Below are positions 26,958-38,675 of a stretch of DNA of 64,000 nucleotides, in pieces. The notes beneath the pieces are model-generated. The model was not told the DNA's origin and ran no database searches. It saw nothing but the letters and a program-made list of their open reading frames with translations. How positions within the stretch are numbered: position 1 is the stretch's first letter; each line of letters starts with the position of its first letter. The translations under genes were made by a program, and so were the position numbers. Source of the DNA: Ariolimax columbianus (taxonomy: Eukaryota > Mollusca > Gastropoda > Stylommatophora > Arionidae); assembly GCA_036924085.1 (NCBI GenBank), contig JAVGWX010000002.1, positions 83,508,704-83,572,703 of the forward strand. Reading direction: 5' to 3'.

Positions 26958-27081
26958 AGATGACACATAGATAAGGTCGAGTGGTATCAGATGACACATA
27001 GATAAGGTAGAGTGGTATCAGATGACACATAGATACGGTCGAGTGGTATCAGATGACACATAGATACGGTCGAGTGGTATC
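26958..27081. repeat. 31-bp minisatellite, 4 copies
   Basis: Units start at 26958, 26989, 27020 and 27051. Each begins agatgacacatagata and ends agtggtatc, with only a/c and c/a changes between units. The array ends exactly where the mariner transposase similarity begins (27082). Confidence 0.95.
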
Positions 27082-28060
27082 TTGCAGGGGCATGACGCCT
27101 TTTGTGATCAAACCAGGCCGCTTTTTTTCGCAGACGGATTTCCAAATTTCTCAAAATGTATATGTACTGTTCACTGTTGATAGTGGCACCAAGGGGTAGA
27201 ACTGTTCACTGTTGATAGTGGCACCGCAGGCTAGAACTGTTGATAGTGGCACCAAGGGGTAGTACTGTTCACTGTTGATAGTGGCACCACGGGCTAGAAC
27301 TGTTGATAGTGGCACCAAGGATTAGAACTGTTGATAGTGGCACCAAGGGTTAGAACTGTTCACTGTTGATAGTGGCACCAAGAGGTAAAACTGTTCACTG
27401 TTGATAGTGGCACCAAGGGGTAGAAAATGTACATGAACGATGTCAATTTTGTCTCAGAAACATTCGCCATTACTTTACCTGCAGACGCAATTTTTTTGGG
27501 TGGTAGGGATTACGTATGCTTCCACTTTTTGGATGCTCGTTTCGATTCCGGAGTATAATGATGCGTCCATGTTTCATCACACGTAATGAAGCTATCCCAA
27601 AAAACCATGCCCTTTAATGTCATAACCTTTCTTCAATTCAGTGCAGTCTTAGACTCTTCTCTACGTCAAAAGCGAGAAGCTGTCTTGGCACCCAAAAGGC
27701 AAATGTTCATGAAAAATAGTGTTCACCGTAACCAGATAAAGACTTGTCTCTTGTGCAACTTAGGAACATGTAATGCTTCCATTTTCAAGGATAATGCGTT
27801 CCACAATCTTGATATTCACAGAAATAACTGTGGTCGGTTGAGAGCCACCACCGCTGGGATCATCGCTCACGGATGCATGGCCTTCTTCAAAACGTTTACA
27901 CCATTCAAATGTCTTACTGCGGCCGAGTGTCTCATCGCCGTATTGTAATTGCAGTCTTGTGTAAATTGTCCAAGGTTTCACGCCTTCTTTTACATAAAAA
28001 CGTCATCTCAAAACGCTGTTCCATACAAGCACTTACGGTGTTGTCCGCCATGTTTTTATT
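27082..28060 (-). pseudogene. Mariner-like transposase pseudogene
   Basis: On the minus strand a start MADNTVSACMEQRFEMTFL (about 28000-28055) is followed, after a frame change, by TIYTRLQLQYGDETLGRSKT and FEWCKRFEEGHASVSDDP, the N-terminal helix-turn-helix part of mariner transposases. Near 27480-27590 it reads FITCDETWTHHYTPESKRAS, containing the first catalytic Asp (DETW). Near 27420 is HFLPLGATINSEQ. At 27090-27160 the frame reads LRKKRPGLITKGVMPLQ and then stops matching just before the usual second catalytic motif (DNARPH), where the 31-bp array begins. The C-terminus is therefore missing. Internal duplication has inserted extra repeats at 27166-27424. It is a dead copy. Terminal inverted repeats were not identified. 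Confidence 0.85.
27166..27424. repeat. Minisatellite grown from mariner coding sequence, about 8 units of 35 and 27 bp
   Basis: Units are built on actgttcactgttgatagtg followed by gcaccaaggggtag. Long units (about 35 bp) carry both the gttcact and gttgata words, short units (about 27 bp) lack gttcact. The minus-strand sense of a unit is the mariner segment LPLGATINSEQ, so the array is an expansion of the gene itself. Units are not multiples of three throughout. Confidence 0.92.
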
Positions 28061-28429
28061 TATATGTCATGTGACTGGTCCATGGCAAGTGGGACACCTA
28101 ACAGTAATAGGGCACACATGCTCTTAACTAAGGATAGTAGTTCCAGCACCATGTAACCCATTCAGGAAGAACTAGAACAAAAAGTCCCGGTTTGATTTGA
28201 ACGCCCTTAGTAGTTCGACAGTTGTAAGGCCATGCAAAGGACATGGTACTTACATTATATAAGCGTACGATAGTTCCAAGCTTAACTATTGTAATTTTAA
28301 TTTATGCAAAAATTATTCCGCAAAAATATTCGTTTAGGAAGTATTGATTATACCCACTAAACACTTGTTTTCATGAAATTGAATGCAAGTGGTTTTGACT
28401 ATAGATTGTTTTTAACACCTACATAAATT

Positions 28430-30700
28430 AAGTATGGTAACATGGTTATTATATAGTATAAAAGCTTTCATTATATGTAGTAGTAGCCCCTTTTCAGTCA
28501 TATATGACTATAGGTTGATGCGAGTTTGGAGTAGCAACTTTCGACTAAGGTGGCTCTTCAGGTTGCATCTCCATTTGGAACCGTCTGCATATATGTCTTC
28601 CCAAGATGTCCGATGCATATTCAGAGCTGACATGTCCTGCTTGTATATTTTTTTTAACCGCTGCTGTGTTCGGCCAGTTGTTCTTTTTATCTCACGCCAG
28701 CTGACCATAGAGAATAACTTTGAGGATTCAAGCGTCATCCTTTCGAAGAACATGACCACGCTATTGCTGTCTTCTTGGCAAATGAGGGTACATGCTTGGA
28801 AAACCGGTCCGACAATGCACCTCCGCATTTGTCACCCTGTCGTTCCATGAGACGCCAGGGATGGATCTCAGGTGCCGAAGATGAAAGGTGTTGAGCCCAT
28901 GTTCTTGGTTGACATAGGTTGTTCACGTTTCGCTGCCATATAGAAGCTTACTGACAACATTGTAGACTATGGCTGTGGGGTTTTTCCAGACACGTGTTGT
29001 GAGACGAGAAAATATGGTAGCAACCCTGCCAATGCGATTGTCTATTTCGGGGTCTAGGGAGAGCTTATCATTGATGAGGCACCTCATGTAAGTGAACTGG
29101 TCCACAGTTGCCAGTTCATAAGCATCGATAGTGATGGTTGGGGTGGATTCTACGTCTTGTCCCAGCACATTTGTTTTATTCATGATTGTTGTGCTGCCGT
29201 AATCTTTACACGTCTGCGAGAATCGATCTATCAATCTTTTCATTTCATACTGACATTAAGTGATGATTGCAGCATCATCAGCAAATAACATGTTCATGAC
29301 AGTAACTAAGCTTTGAGTTTCACAAAAATAAACAGACGGCCATCCAATCTAGTGTAGAAGCAAATCCCTCTAATGGTGTATTACCAAATGCATGCTTCAG
29401 TAGCAGCGCAAAGATGATTCAAAATAGGGTTCGGGCCAGGACTCAGTCTGTTCAACACCACATTGAATACTGAACGGCTGTGACCTACTACTATCGAATT
29501 GGACTGTTCCTTTCATATCCTCATTAAATAAGACTAACAGCTGCAGCAGTTTGTTATGAAAGCCTATTATTTAGAGGATTTTGAATTCAGCCCTGCTAAC
29601 GATATCAAATGCTTTTGTCAGGTTGATGAACACGGCATACAAAGGCTTGTTTTGTTTGAAGGATTTTTCTTGTAGCTGTCCTTAGAGAGAAGTTCTTGTC
29701 GATCGTTAATCTTTCAGATCGGAATCTACATTGTGGATCTAGGTACTCGCGCTCAACCAGATTTAGTTAATCTGGCAAAGACTTTGCCAACAACACTGAG
29801 CAGTAATATGCCTCTGTAATTATTAGTCACCTATATCATCTTTATTTATGTGTAATATGACAATTTTTAAATCACTTATATCATGCAATATACTGACTTT
29901 TTTTTTCAACTCTGGCATTGTACCAAGTATAGCGGTTTCAAGAGTGCGTTTTTACAATGCTTCATCAGATCAGGTGGGATTCCGTCGCTGTCTGCTGCTT
30001 TGCCCAATTTGTGCATGGCTGGCTTGACATTCTTTTAAAGATGGTTCTAGGATAGCCTTGAACAACATCAATGAGTGTGGAAATGACCGTACTGTAACAT
30101 GAGTAGAGCTCAGGGTAGTGCTCTTTCCCATCGCTCCATCTGTCTTCTTTGAGCAGTTATTTTCTCGTCATTAATGGATTTAAGCAGCGCTGTGCACGGG
30201 ACCAATAGCTTTTTCAATGTCATCATACATTTCTCAGATATGGCCTGTTTTTGCCGCAGTCTGCATGTTTTCAATTTGATGGAGACAGTACTCATTTGCA
30301 CAGCTTCTGGCGGATGTCATAGATTTGCAGAGTAAGTGGACTTGAAATGCACTTGTAGTTAAGCAAAGCAGTTCGCTTAGCTTCGATCTTGAGTGTCATA
30401 TCATTCATTTTGGCTTCGAACTGATCATTGCATTTTGCAGTGCTTTTCTTTCAAAGATAGAAAACGCAGTACTGTGCATGTAGGATCGGAGTTGTTTCCA
30501 GGTTTCTGTAACCATGGTACTACCTTTGTGTAATTCTGAGAGTTTATTCGAATCTCTCGTTAAAAGGACAGACTTTCCAACAGCCCAGATAAATATTTGA
30601 TGTGTTACGTGATGTGTCAGTGTCGAAGGGTAAGACTCGAGGGCTTCTTCAATATGCACGCTTGGGCATTTTTCTAAAAATAGTAAGCTGTTGCCCGATT
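28430..30700 (-). mobile_element. RTE-like LINE copy (family R-a), decayed, in the receptor intron
   Basis: This is the sister copy of the element at 5870-7640. The 3' untranslated segment (about 28490-28545) matches 5885-5945. Coding traces on the minus strand are LNMHRTSWEDIYAD (28580-28625), DQFTYMRCLINDKLSLDPEID and IGRVATIFSRLTTRVWKN (28980-29110), YNVVSKLLYGSET (28925-28965) and a palm region around 29230-29560 that has lost clean motifs. The 5' side extends to about 30700 with linker-type sequence. Almost every block is separated by a frameshift, so it is older than I1. Confidence 0.78.
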
Positions 30701-30799
30701 CCACGACGCTAATTAATATAGATAAACGACATTAGCAGATACTGCCTGGAATCAGGGCATGAGTTGTAAGAATATTAGTGAAACACCATGTGGCTGATT

Positions 30800-30930
30800 T
30801 AGAGACTCCAACTCCTGATATTTCTTCGGTGATTACTCCCGAAGCCTTGCCCGTGAACAGGTCTCAAACAAGGCAGTGCAGGTCTTAGTTCTCAGTCGAT
30901 CTGTACTTTTAATGGGCAGATGTCCCAATG
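30800..30930 (+). repeat. SINE-like dispersed repeat D1, copy 3
   Basis: Reads cggtgattactcccgaagcc, then ttgcccgtgaacaggtctca and aacaaggcagtgcagg. This matches the D1 core at 11425-11475 in word order. It lies just beyond the 5' side of the R-a LINE. Confidence 0.6.
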
Positions 30931-32539
30931 CAATTCCCAGCTCTGGTATAAGCTGAATGTAGCTGGGAGAAGGATTTCTCGCTTAGTGGGCCAGGCTCGA
31001 TCGGCCTAATACTCCGTTGCGTTGGGACAAGCGTTTACGGAGGGTGGTTAACCGATGTGCGAGTACATCTTAATAGACTCAAACACTAGAGCAAAGTAGA
31101 GCCTCAGCCTGTTAGGCGCATTTATGCCGCTCTAAACAAACCACCTAACCATGGTCGGTGTTACGCCATGTCAAACAGTTATTAATGGATCTGTGAAAAT
31201 GAATCAAATGCTTCTCGAAACAAATACTAAATGGAAAATGTATTTGACGTTGTGAGTTCCTGTGATGTTCTACTCTTTCTGTTTGAAATGTTGATTCCAA
31301 AATGCTGACCATTTAATCATTTTCAGTTTGTATACGATGACATTAGCTGTCAAAAACCTAGAATGGCCATGACCAAAACTATCCGTGTTTGAAATTTAGT
31401 TCTCGGAATTTCATTATTTGTATGGCTCTACACGGTGATTGCGTCTGCACAGTTGACGTTCAGATGTAAAGTTAGTTCTTGAAACTTAACATTTGCGCGC
31501 CTTAATTGTATATAATTTTTATTATGAATAATTTGTGTCACAGATGATTTTAATAACATATCTTACAAAGTTTCGGTTATAATTTTAGTTCAGTGTTTTC
31601 AATAATAATTAACAATTTATTTTGATTGACACAGAATTCCGTCCCAAGACAGAAGACATAATCGACACAATTAGCAAGGGCTGAAGAGGGTAAAATACAA
31701 TGGCTCTTGGAAAATCAGTTTCTTGATCATTTCTCCATAAACAATGTCTCAAAGTTCAGAACATATTAGTGAATCTAGCTTTCCAGTTGGGAATATTTGT
31801 CTTTAAGCTCAGACCAGATTTTCAAACAACAAAACCATTCTTCTGACATCAATCTGCCCCCACACACCCACACCTAAACACTTAATATATGTCATGTCTT
31901 ACATCGACAATGGGTAAAATCACAACAGTGTCAATTGATCTCTTGTGTACTTTTAGTTGCTTTCATCGCATAATCGCGAATATATCACAGATAATCTGCA
32001 AATCAAACCTAACTGTTCCTTTGCTACACGATGAATATGTTATGTTATAATCGATACTATTTGACATGGCTGCCGACCTTCAAAAACTCTGGCTTGCCTC
32101 TAAATGTAAAAATATACAGCAACTATAATAACACTCTTCCAGTCATCCTACACACCATCATCATGTGTCAACACTCTCTATTTAAATGTCGTATCAAATC
32201 CAGATTGTAACACAGTGCAAACCAAAACGATTATTTTGAGCAACCTTTGACGAAGTACAAAAGGTACCACCATCTGAAAATCCCTTTAAACGTCACATTT
32301 CCTGCGAACTAAATAACGGAACTCATACTGTGCCTAGATTTATAATCAAGCAATGCTTCACGCAGAAAAATATAATACATTCAAGCTACAAAACACAACA
32401 CATAACTGTTAAGAGAGATCCTTTCACGGCAAGAGAAAGGCATCGTTTTGAAATACCTATCTTGGGGTAGCGTTTGAAAAAAAGACTTACTTGTAATAAA
32501 AATATTGGAAATGCAGAAGGGAAGACCCGAAGGAGGCTA
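30931..32539. other. Unassigned intron sequence
   Basis: No coding exon, RNA gene or clear transposon block. A patch near 30985-31010 (cggcctaatactccgttgcg) resembles the RTE 3' ending seen at 40015-40060 only weakly. Confidence 0.45.
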
Positions 32540-33700
32540 GACCTACTGAAAAAAATTAGCAGGCACCACCTGGGGAGCAAACGAAAGAACCCTTAAGAAA
32601 GGGTACAGTAAAACCTCACTTGGAGTTCTGATCCACAGCTTGGTCATCAGCTGTCAATACATATCTGCAGTCATTTAACACGGTGCAAAACCAAGCCCTC
32701 AAGCTCATTACAGTTGGCATAAATACTACTCCGGTTTTAGAGATGCAGAAAGTTGCAGTCTGTAGACACTGTCCTATAGAAAAGACACAAAAAGTATGAT
32801 CCAGATGGAAATGTACAACAGTTTCAAACAGCACACAATAAAGACAAGACTAGAAGATTTGTAGGCAGCTTTGTACACCAGAGAAAGAGACTTTGAAGAC
32901 AGCACCAAACAGAGCTACACATGAAGACACCACTGAAACCAACGCTATACCCAATACCATGGGAAGAGGACAATGAAACCATACAGATATATACATCAGT
33001 CTTACGACTAGACACGACTACAACGTGCTGCAAAGGCGAACTGCTACATTGAGTATGATCGAGAAAAAAAACTATCTGAAACAATCTATGCTGGCAAGAA
33101 TGGAAGCGCTGATATCTTTATAACATACCCTGAGGACCATTGTGGGACAAGGTGTGTTCCCACTGGTAAATTCTACTCCAAGCTGAGGTTCAAGCCCTCA
33201 AACAGGCTGTCAACATGATCCAGAACCGCAATTATGATTGCCACCAAGTAGCCATCTTCACAGACGCCTTATCTGTGCTGCGAGCTCTTACTGGTGGTAT
33301 ACTCTCGCTTCTGAAAAGTGAACTGGGTAGGGTAGCTGCTGGAAAGCGAACTATACTCCAGTGGTTGCCACTCCACCGTGGTGTGCTGGAAATGAGAGGG
33401 CAGATGGGCTTGCAAGGAGGGGAGGAGAATGTGAACAAGAAGACAGCGAAATCACACACCTTGAGAAATAGAAAGTTGTCCAGGGTGGCAGAAGATAACA
33501 GAAGCAACCCAACGATGACTACCACACCCTAAACCGGCAAAGGCAGACTCATTATTATTCGCCGTTGTGTACATGTGGTACAGGCGAACAAACTGTCGGG
33601 CATGTTTTGCAGGACTGTCATCTGTATGGTCAGTTAAGGCGGATACACTGGCCAAATGATTCGACTCTACAATCAAAGCTGTAGAGAGCAACTACAGTCA
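32540..33700 (+). mobile_element. I-like LINE relic: thumb, RNase H and zinc knuckle
   Basis: Near 32560-32600 the plus strand reads GTTWGANERTLKKGYS, matching GTSWGADEGILKKLYT of I1. At 33215-33420 it reads VAIFTDALSVLRALTGG and GKRTILQWLPLHRGV, the RNase H third-Asp block and the QWxPxH block. At about 33560-33660 it reads PLCTCGTGEQTVGHVLQDCH, the C-terminal knuckle. The family is the same general type as I1 but clearly diverged, with many frame breaks. Confidence 0.75.
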
Positions 33701-33743
33701 ACGGTGGAGTTCATCGCGGAAACTCACCTGATGGTTTCTGTTT

Positions 33744-34508
33744 CTAAGAATCGACGTCACTGCACTCCGGGCATACCCATAGGTGCTCAATCTCTCTCAT
33801 CAATTGGCGTAAGGTAAGGATGATGATGGTCCCTGTGGCTCTCTGGCTGTACACTCTCCTGCTCCGTCCTCTCATGCGAGCCACTCCGCTCGAACCTCGT
33901 TTAATGTCGTAACTTTGCATTATGTGGATTCCTGCTTCATCTATTGCGGTGTTCTCATCCAGCAGGCGAACATTGATTGATTTCAAAATGTCACTGTTAT
34001 CCATCGCTAATGTGCCCATGATGGAATACTGTGAAGCCATAATGTCAGACCTTTCCTTGCCCTGAACCCCGGCATGAGTAGGACAGTAGATCCATGTCAA
34101 CGTCTGGAGATTTGAGGCCTCAACAGCAGCTATCCACTCGTACCTAAGCCATCCCTTCTGCACTTTCTGAAGTACGGCTTGCGCGTCTGTCACGATGACT
34201 TCACTTGTTATAGAAGTCTCAGATATCCATTTCAGGGCTGAGGTCACTGCTTCCGTCTCCATTCTCATACTGGAGATTGTTGACATGTATGCTCTACTGC
34301 GCTCAGCCAAGACCTCTCCTCTCACTCTAGCCGAGAAACCCCGGCCCGATGTCCCACCGCGCACGATTGATCCGTCGGTGTATATGACAGCGTCACTCTC
34401 CTGAGTGTTCTCAGTTATCAGCTGATTTACCTCGTGATCTGCTCTACAGTTTCTCCGTTCTCTGCATTCCTTGCCTAAGGTTATGATGGCTCTCTGGTAC
34501 GCTATCAT
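33744..34508 (-). pseudogene. RNase H domain of I-like LINE polyprotein
   Basis: This 254-codon frame is the longest intact piece of the element. It contains VIYTDGSIVRGGTSGRGF, MRMETEAVTSALKW, VIVTDAQAVLQKV and IYCPTHAGVQGKERSDIMA, giving the D-E-D-(D) residues that coordinate metal in RNase H. In LINEs this domain removes the RNA strand during second-strand synthesis. The C-terminal end reads LWVCPECSDVDS, a shortened remnant of a Cys-rich tail. The upstream reverse transcriptase is in another frame, so the polyprotein is broken. Confidence 0.83.
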
Positions 34509-35760
34509 TATATCACCAGTGATGACCCGTTCTTCCCCTTTCCTTGCCTAAGGTTATGATGACTCTCTGGTACTCTATCACTCAGCACATCCATGACGAC
34601 CCTCTCTTGATTCATGATCCTTTGATGTTTGAGATACTACTGTGCAGAGGGTGCGGCGTGTCTTTGGTGACACGCATATAGACTTTGACTTGTGCAGTTT
34701 ATGTCTGGATATCACCAATAACAATCCCAACATGTACTGCATCATTACAATCTTTAGTGCTGCCCAGATCCAGTCACATACCTTCATTGTGGATGCGTTC
34801 CAACCTTTCACAATGTGTTTTTGATAGTGTGAGGATACCTAGTCCGTAATCGATGACAGACAACACGACCTGGCAAAACAGGATGAACAGGAGGCGTTGT
34901 TCCAAGTCGGCAGCAGCATGGTCTTGAGTGCTCTTAGCCCTCTCTTGCATCTTTGTACGATGGGGTCAACATGGCAATTATAGGAAAGACTGCGATCAAA
35001 AGTCACTCCGAGGCATTTCAACCTGTCGCACCTGTCAATGGCGCAACCATCAAAAGTGATGCCAGTGAGTTCAGCCTTTACTATGGAATTATTTAAAGAG
35101 CACCACATCGTGCAGGCCTTATTCGGATTGATCTTGGAGATTGAGTTGCAGCACCACTGTGAGATTGCTTGCAAGGTTTCCTGAATGTCTTTGACAAACT
35201 TTTGCCTGTCTGTGCCAGTCCTGTACGTTAGGATGTCATCAGCAAATGTCAACGTTCGCCCTGTTCCTGTGGGTTGAATATTGGTCACTTTTACCGTGTA
35301 CATGTTGAACTGTACCTGTTAGAGCGGAGATCCTTGAGGCAGTCCTGGACATATTCGTCTCGATTCTGATGTCCACGACCCCACACGTAAAGCAACTGTT
35401 CTTTCCACCAGGGCAGCTTATAACCAACTAACCAGCCACGGATTTAAAACCACACTGCTTCAGACAGGTAATTAAGGTCCCAAAATCGACACGGTTGTAT
35501 GCGTCTTCCGGATCGAGTGCCACTGCGACTGTTTCTTGCTTTGACTGAAACCCCCCGTACACATCATGCGCGAAAGTTCCAGCGTTTGCCCACGTCTCCT
35601 TCGCTGTTCTATAGTTGCCCAGCGTATCGGGTAGAATCTACTCCCGTTCAAGGTAGGCCATTATTTTCCTGGCCACTATCTTCTCGGACAATTTGCCATA
35701 TACATTTTGCTGCACATAACATGGTGTATACTTGACATTCCCGATCGCGCTAGCACATCT
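33744..35760 (-). mobile_element. RNase H-type LINE (I-like), 3' half, minus strand
   Basis: Minus-strand order: ARKIMAYLEREQ and VAVALDPEDAYNRVDFGTL (about 35480-35680) from the reverse transcriptase; TLTFADDILTYRTGTDRQ (about 35210-35260) with intact FADD; RLKCLGVTFDRSLSYNCH (about 34980-35030); then a 254-codon open frame (33744-34508) with RNase H. The family differs from I1 in spacing and sequence. It meets the oppositely oriented relic at 32540-33700 almost tail to tail. Confidence 0.82.
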
Positions 35761-37404
35761 GTATTTGGCTCCGTGCCCTGTGATCTAATTCTCACTAGTT
35801 ACCGCACGCAGTGCATTTAGAAATAATGTAATTTCCAGACATGACACTTTAAACGGCCCACTTCTCACACGTTTAAAAAATGGTAGATATAACAACTGCA
35901 GCGTAACCTTCATTTTTGTTTAAGTTCTGATACCCCGTTTATTCCGGACCTAATTACAAAGTCTGCCAAATGCAGCAACCTCTCTAGCTATTAGCGTCTT
36001 CAATTTAACATCTATGTGAACAACTTGAGACAAGTCACAAGGTACGTAAATCTGTTAACATTTGTTAGATAGTGGCCGTGCACGGTGAATGAATGTTCCG
36101 AATAGGTTATATCTGGAGCCGTTTGATGTAGAATCTCGGTCTTTGTGATAGAGATGGTCGGACTGAAATTTACGGAAGCTGTGGCGAACCGAATCATGCA
36201 TTCTAATTTGATATTGCAACCTCCGTATTTGAATTTAAGACACAGTCTTCTAAAGTCATATAAAGTCAATCACGTACTGTCTCCCTGTGAGTTTTGGTTT
36301 TAGCTTTGAACCGTTTCAGATTGAATAGTTTGCCGTCAGTGTGGTCGTGAAGCCCAACTTCAACCTCGCAATCGCTGTAGGCATTCCGCAGCATGACAGA
36401 AAACATGAAACTGAAAAGAGCCGGTGCTAGCAGACATCTTTGCTTCACGTCGTTATTAACAGTAAATAGGACAGTGTAGGTTTTCTGATCAATAACTCTG
36501 GCATGCATGCATCATGAAATGGTCGTATCAATGCAACGAGTCTTGCCGGGCACCCAAACTAGCCTAAAACTCTCAACAGACCGTTACGATTTACAGTAAC
36601 AAAGGACTTGGTAAGGCCCACAAACGTCGTATAGATAGAAACATTCTGTTCTTGACATTTCTCTTGGATCTGCTTTGTAGAAAAGGTGATATCAATGATT
36701 CAACGGTTCTTTCTAACGCCACATTGAGCCTCAGTAACTCCTGCTCTAGGTGAAGATTTACTTTGCAGAGAAGTATTTTTGCAAGCACCTTTCCTCCGAC
36801 GAACAGCCGAGATATCTATATGTAGTTATCAAATATTTGCTTACTACCTTTACGCTTACATATAGGAACAATGGCGGCATTTTAAAATTCTTGTGGAATG
36901 CTATTTTTCTTCAACATTTGGCCAAACAAATAAGTAAAAGCCTCACAAACATCTTCTGTACGCCATCTTTGTAGATCTCTGCTGGGATTGCGTCAGTTTT
37001 CGAAGCTTTGTAGTTTGAGAAGGGGTCAATAGTGACTATAGTTTACTACTAGGTCGAAAGAATATCAATGCTCTCATTCATTTCTATTTGCGGTTGATTA
37101 TCAATTATCTCATCATTTGCAGTAGATGATCTATTACGGACATTTTCAAAATGTACAGCCCATCTTATCAGTAGCTCATTATTCTCTATGATTACAGAAT
37201 TGTCATCCTCACTTAATAGTGGTACCAGATCAGATCTATACGGAACGTAAACTGCCTGCAGAGTATTGGTAACAATTCCTCATGTCATGACTTTCAGCAA
37301 AATTCTTAATCTCAGCATTCATGAAATCTTCATTACTGTATGTTCAGTGCTTCTCGTCTAGTAGAGACTTGATCAATTCAGTTTTTTATAAAAATCAATC
37401 TTGC

Positions 37405-37530
37405 AGCAACAACAATAACAACAACAGCATCAACAACAATAACAACAACAGCATCAACGACAATAACAACAACAGCATCAACAACAATAACAACAACAGC
37501 ATCAACAACAATAACAACAACAGCATCAAC
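37405..37530. repeat. 24-bp AAC-rich minisatellite, about 5 copies
   Basis: The unit is built of caa/aat triplets with one cagcatcaa word per 24 bp. Because 24 is a multiple of three it stays open in all frames and yields long Asn-rich or Leu/Val-rich spurious peptides. It lies in the linker of the RTE-like element. Confidence 0.93.
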
Positions 37531-38166
37531 AACAAGTTGATGTTTGCGTTTAGAGGATTCCACAACAGCAACGGCAATAGATTGAATAGTTGTGGTAGAG
37601 ATGGCCCAACTAGATTATATGCCAGTCATAACATCCATTTTATTTAGCTGATCTGCCAAAGTCTGAACAAATTAGTGTCGTGCTCAGTTATCTCTGAGAT
37701 CGGATGTGTTGAAACGCTTTGAGGATTCAGTGTGTTGTGGCCGCCTAGGAGCAAGGATACCAAGGTTCATTTTAGAAGTCACTAATCTTGTGTCTGTAAA
37801 GCATTCTGTTCCACACATATCCTGACACGTACATCCTGACGATCCCGTCTCCAAACAATCACATAATCAGATGTCATTAGAATTAGATGTCAGTGCCTTG
37901 ACCGCGGACGCACCCAAGTGATTTTATTGCGGCTGGCAAGACGAAACACTGTATTAGTAATCGTTTGACGCACATGTCCCCAAGAGGAGATGTCTGTTAC
38001 ACTTGCTTTTTACCAATGCTTTTTATCTCAAGCAAATTCATCACCCACTCGAGCACTGAAGTCACCAATAATTATCTACTTACTTTTCTTTGGTTCAGCG
38101 TCGATTAATGTCTCCAAATCTTGTTAGAACATCTCGTTGATGTCACCGAGTTCGTCATAGTTGGTG

Positions 38167-38526
38167 CATTTGGACTGATGATCGCTGTTTGTTTGTTTCT
38201 AGTCAAGACTATCCTCAGCACCATTAAACTGCCTTCCACATTTGGACTGATGATCGCTGCTTGTTTGTTTCTGGTCAAGACTATCCTCAGCACCATTAAA
38301 CGGCCTTCCACATTTGGACTGATGATCGCTGCTTGTTTGTTTCTAGTCAAGACTATCCTCAGCACCATTAAACGGCCTTCCACATTTGGACTGATGATCG
38401 CTGCTTGTTTGTTTCTAGTCAAGACTATCCTCAGCACCATTTAACGGCCTTCCACATTTGAACTGATGATCGCTGCTTGTATGTTTCTAGTCAAGACTAT
38501 CCTCAGCACCATTTAACGGCCTTCGA
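38167..38526. repeat. 72-bp minisatellite, 5 copies, from RTE endonuclease coding sequence
   Basis: Units start at 38167, 38239, 38311, 38383 and 38455, exact period 72. Each begins catttggactgatgatcgct and ends cggccttcca or similar. The minus-strand translation repeats RLMVLRIVLTRNKQAAIISP, 24 residues per unit, which is the endonuclease segment before the YAP motif in RTE-like proteins. Units differ by only a few bases. Confidence 0.96.
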
Positions 38527-38575
38527 AGAAGTAGAACAGAAACAGACAAACGCCCTTGATGCCCTTGCTTTTTAT

Positions 38576-38675
38576 TACCAAAATAATCACCTCAAACCAA
38601 ACCAAAATAATCACCTCAAACCAAACCAAAATAATCACCTCAAACCAAACCAAAATAATCACCTCAAACCAAACC
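38576..38675. repeat. 24-bp minisatellite, 4 copies
   Basis: The unit caaaataatcacctcaaac plus caaa repeats four times with almost no change. It lies about 50 bp from the 72-bp array, at its 5' side in the sense of the RTE element. Confidence 0.93.

Larger units (their letters stand above)
35980..38530 (-). mobile_element. RTE-like LINE with three internal tandem arrays
   Basis: Minus-strand order: endonuclease traces LMVLRIVLTRNKQ-AIISPNAPTM (about 38165-38235) and IIIGDFSARVGDEF (about 38030-38075), the GDFN-type motif; linker DFMNAEIKNFAESHDMRNCYQY (about 37270-37330); palm NDVKQRCLLAPALFSFMFSVML (about 36390-36460) and KLFNLKRFKAKTKTHRETVRD; and ISITKTEILHQTAPDI (about 36100-36150). FADD itself is not preserved. 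Tandem arrays have grown inside the linker (37405-37530) and the endonuclease (38167-38526). It is a dead copy. Confidence 0.78.

Noticed and set aside
37321..37647. Asn-rich protein of 108 codons
   Set aside because: Produced by the AAC-rich minisatellite inside a dead LINE linker.
38105..38440. Repeat protein of 111 codons on the minus strand (and 107 on the plus strand)
   Set aside because: It is the 72-bp minisatellite read through; the unit length is a multiple of three and both strands stay open by chance.
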